A stretch of 16,716 nt of DNA, from contig JASLEN010000450.1 of the NCBI GenBank assembly GCA_030151105.1, positions 1 to 16,716 on the forward strand. Reading direction: 5' to 3'. Both the position numbers and the translations under genes were made by a program. Origin of the DNA: Dysgonomonas sp. Its GTDB lineage: Bacteria; Bacteroidota; Bacteroidia; Bacteroidales; Dysgonomonadaceae. The notes beneath the pieces were generated by a model that saw nothing but the letters and a program-made list of their open reading frames with translations, was not told the origin of the DNA and did not search any database. Positions 15,540 through 16,716 of this stretch are shown one piece after another. The stretch's first letter is position 1, and every line of letters begins with the position of its first letter.

Positions 15540-16610
15540 TTAATCTAGAGTTCCGGTGTCGCTTGCAAAGTCGAGAGTTACTTTCTGCCCTGCAGCAACT
15601 GTCACTTTTGTTTGATCTCCATCATTACCTCTATACTCTATTTTACCATCAATGATAATGAATTCCATTCTCCACCAATCGCCGCCAATACCAGAGATAG
15701 ATGAGTTGGCATACAGTCTCAATGCACCAGCAACAGCGGTAGTGATAGTCATTTTATCCCCCTCTATAGTCATAGGATATGTGCCCATATTCCATCCACC
15801 AAAGGTGTCTCCTATTCCAAATACTTCAGGAGTTTCTAGCTTGATTGTGCTTGTATTAACATCCATGAAAACCATGTATAAACCAGCAGTGCTGACAATT
15901 GCATTTCCACTACTTAAATGCGTGAAACCTATATTGTTCTCCAGCTTGCTAAAATCTTTTCCATTCCAAGCCTTTTCTGAATTCCATTTAAATTCAGTGC
16001 TCGTATTGAAGTATTTGATAGCCCAAAATTTACCAGGACTTCCATTTACAGGAATCATTTTCACCACATTTTTGTTGCTCCAAGTCCAATCACCAAACTC
16101 ATTACCAATCATATACATTGTTTCTGGAATTTGGGATGCAAAGTATGGAGTCACCGTAGTTTTGATTACAGTAGAATAAAGAGGTGCTGCTGAATTACTC
16201 ATAGAGCCTTTTACACGAAACTCTACATCTTGAGGTGTTTCGTCTTCAAACTCATACACTTTTTGCAGAGCCATCATTGCTTTATTGAGAGCATTGGTCA
16301 ATACCTCCGCCTTAGTTGCATTTACGGTTGTAATTTCTTCTGCATTGTCAAAGTTGTTCCCTTGCAAGTCAACCTCTAGTGTATATTTAATAGCAGCAGG
16401 AAAACCAAAATCCATTGCTCCCCACTCAAATGTTGCCACAGCTTTTTCGGCATCCTCTACAAGTAAAACATACTCACTTTGTGGAAGAGTTGACAGTTCC
16501 CCAGCTTTGGCATTTGCTGGATCATATTCTACCTTGCTAAAGTCATCAGTACAGGCAAATGCTGTGAGGACTAATAGCAACATTATATTTATATATTTAA
16601 ATGTTTTCAT
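15540..16610 (-). CDS. susE: SusE-like starch-binding outer membrane lipoprotein
   Basis: The protein has 356 residues, slightly shorter than Bacteroides SusE (387). The signal ends in TAFAC (Cys20), followed by TDDFSK, an acidic stretch fitting surface export. Residues about 28-152 form the SusE N-terminal Ig-like domain. Two carbohydrate-binding-like domains follow with matching openings, MYMIGNEFGDWTWS near residue 161 and VFGIGDTFGGWNMG near residue 262; the aromatic residues in these are the kind that stack on starch. SusE captures starch at the cell surface beside SusC and SusD. It begins 11 bases after the SusD stop. Two binding domains are the SusE layout; SusF has three. No separate SusF gene lies downstream. 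Family sure, glycan specificity inferred from the glycosidases next to it. Confidence 0.9.
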   Translation of the reverse strand: MKTFKYINIMLLLVLTAFACTDDFSKVEYDPANAKAGELSTLPQSEYVLLVEDAEKAVATFEWGAMDFGFPAAIKYTLEVDLQGNNFDNAEEITTVNATKAEVLTNALNKAMMALQKVYEFEDETPQDVEFRVKGSMSNSAAPLYSTVIKTTVTPYFASQIPETMYMIGNEFGDWTWSNKNVVKMIPVNGSPGKFWAIKYFNTSTEFKWNSEKAWNGKDFSKLENNIGFTHLSSGNAIVSTAGLYMVFMDVNTSTIKLETPEVFGIGDTFGGWNMGTYPMTIEGDKMTITTAVAGALRLYANSSISGIGGDWWRMEFIIIDGKIEYRGNDGDQTKVTVAAGQKVTLDFASDTGTLD

Positions 16611-16621
16611 GTGATATATTT

Positions 16622-16716
16622 TTATTTAATATACCCAGGGTTTTGAGTAAGATTTACATTAACCGACATATCTGTAGATGGTATAGGGAAAATATTACGG
16701 AACTCATCTACTGATG
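16622..16716 (-). CDS. susD: SusD/RagB-family nutrient-binding lipoprotein (C-terminal end, cut at right edge)
   Basis: Only the last 30 residues are present, read from the right edge to a TAA at 16624-16622. They contain EFRNIFPIPSTDMSVNVN and end LTQNPGYIK, the well-known SusD/RagB C-terminal signature (FPIP ... N..LTQNPGY). The partner starch-binding subunit SusD sits over the SusC transporter on the surface. Here it directly precedes the SusE-like gene by 11 bases, so the operon order is susD-susE-susB-susA, with susC expected farther upstream outside the window. Confidence 0.93.
   Translation of the reverse strand, partial: SVDEFRNIFPIPSTDMSVNVNLTQNPGYIK

Noticed and set aside
15652..16179. 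175-residue open frame on the + strand
   Set aside because: It lies fully antisense to the SusE-like gene, has no family motif and no promoter, and mirrors that gene's codon pattern.
16285..16614. 109-residue open frame on the + strand
   Set aside because: It is antisense to the N-terminal part of the SusE-like gene and has no recognisable signature.

Overview
The window reads as chromosomal DNA of an AT-rich member of the Bacteroidota, most likely Bacteroidales. Evidence: nearly every exported protein is a lipoprotein with a Bacteroidales-style signal, there are TonB-receptor and SusD/SusE genes, starts lack strong Shine-Dalgarno sites, and several upstream regions carry the -7 motif TAnnTTTG. 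Thirteen complete genes and two edge fragments are supported. No tRNA, rRNA, insertion sequence or CRISPR array was seen.

Region 1 (1-6506) looks like a surface locus for vitamin B12 (cobalamin). On the + strand are the C-terminal part of a TonB-dependent receptor (btuB-type) and a DUF5074 beta-propeller lipoprotein (btuG-like), ending at a bidirectional terminator. Converging on the same terminator from the - strand is a two-gene lipoprotein operon: a protein with two Ig/PKD-like domains followed by a diverged DUF5074 propeller, then a lipoprotein with a Big_2-like domain, an EF-hand-like loop and a long leucine-rich repeat array. This operon is preceded by a clear cobalamin riboswitch (about 6210-6021). 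The second pair is therefore probably B12-repressed and is a candidate accessory cobalamin (or corrinoid) surface system. The LRR protein is the least explained member.

Region 2 (6507-8904) holds small envelope genes: a lipoprotein with two lipocalin-like domains, a convergent single-domain lipoprotein sharing its terminator, a YccF-type inner membrane protein and a convergent lipoprotein resembling the surface-adhesin E domain.

Region 3 (9048-11322) is a housekeeping operon on the + strand: a LOG-family nucleotide phosphoribohydrolase, a Bcp peroxiredoxin with an unusual lipoprotein signal, and recA, closed by a strong terminator.

Region 4 (11342-16716, - strand) is the distal part of a starch-utilisation (Sus-type) locus transcribed susD (C-terminus only), susE-like, susB-like GH97 alpha-glucosidase, susA-like GH13 neopullulanase. 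SusD and SusE would bind starch at the surface, while the two signal-peptide glycosidases would finish oligosaccharides in the periplasm. A terminator-like hairpin lies just before the GH13 gene, and susC is expected beyond the right edge.
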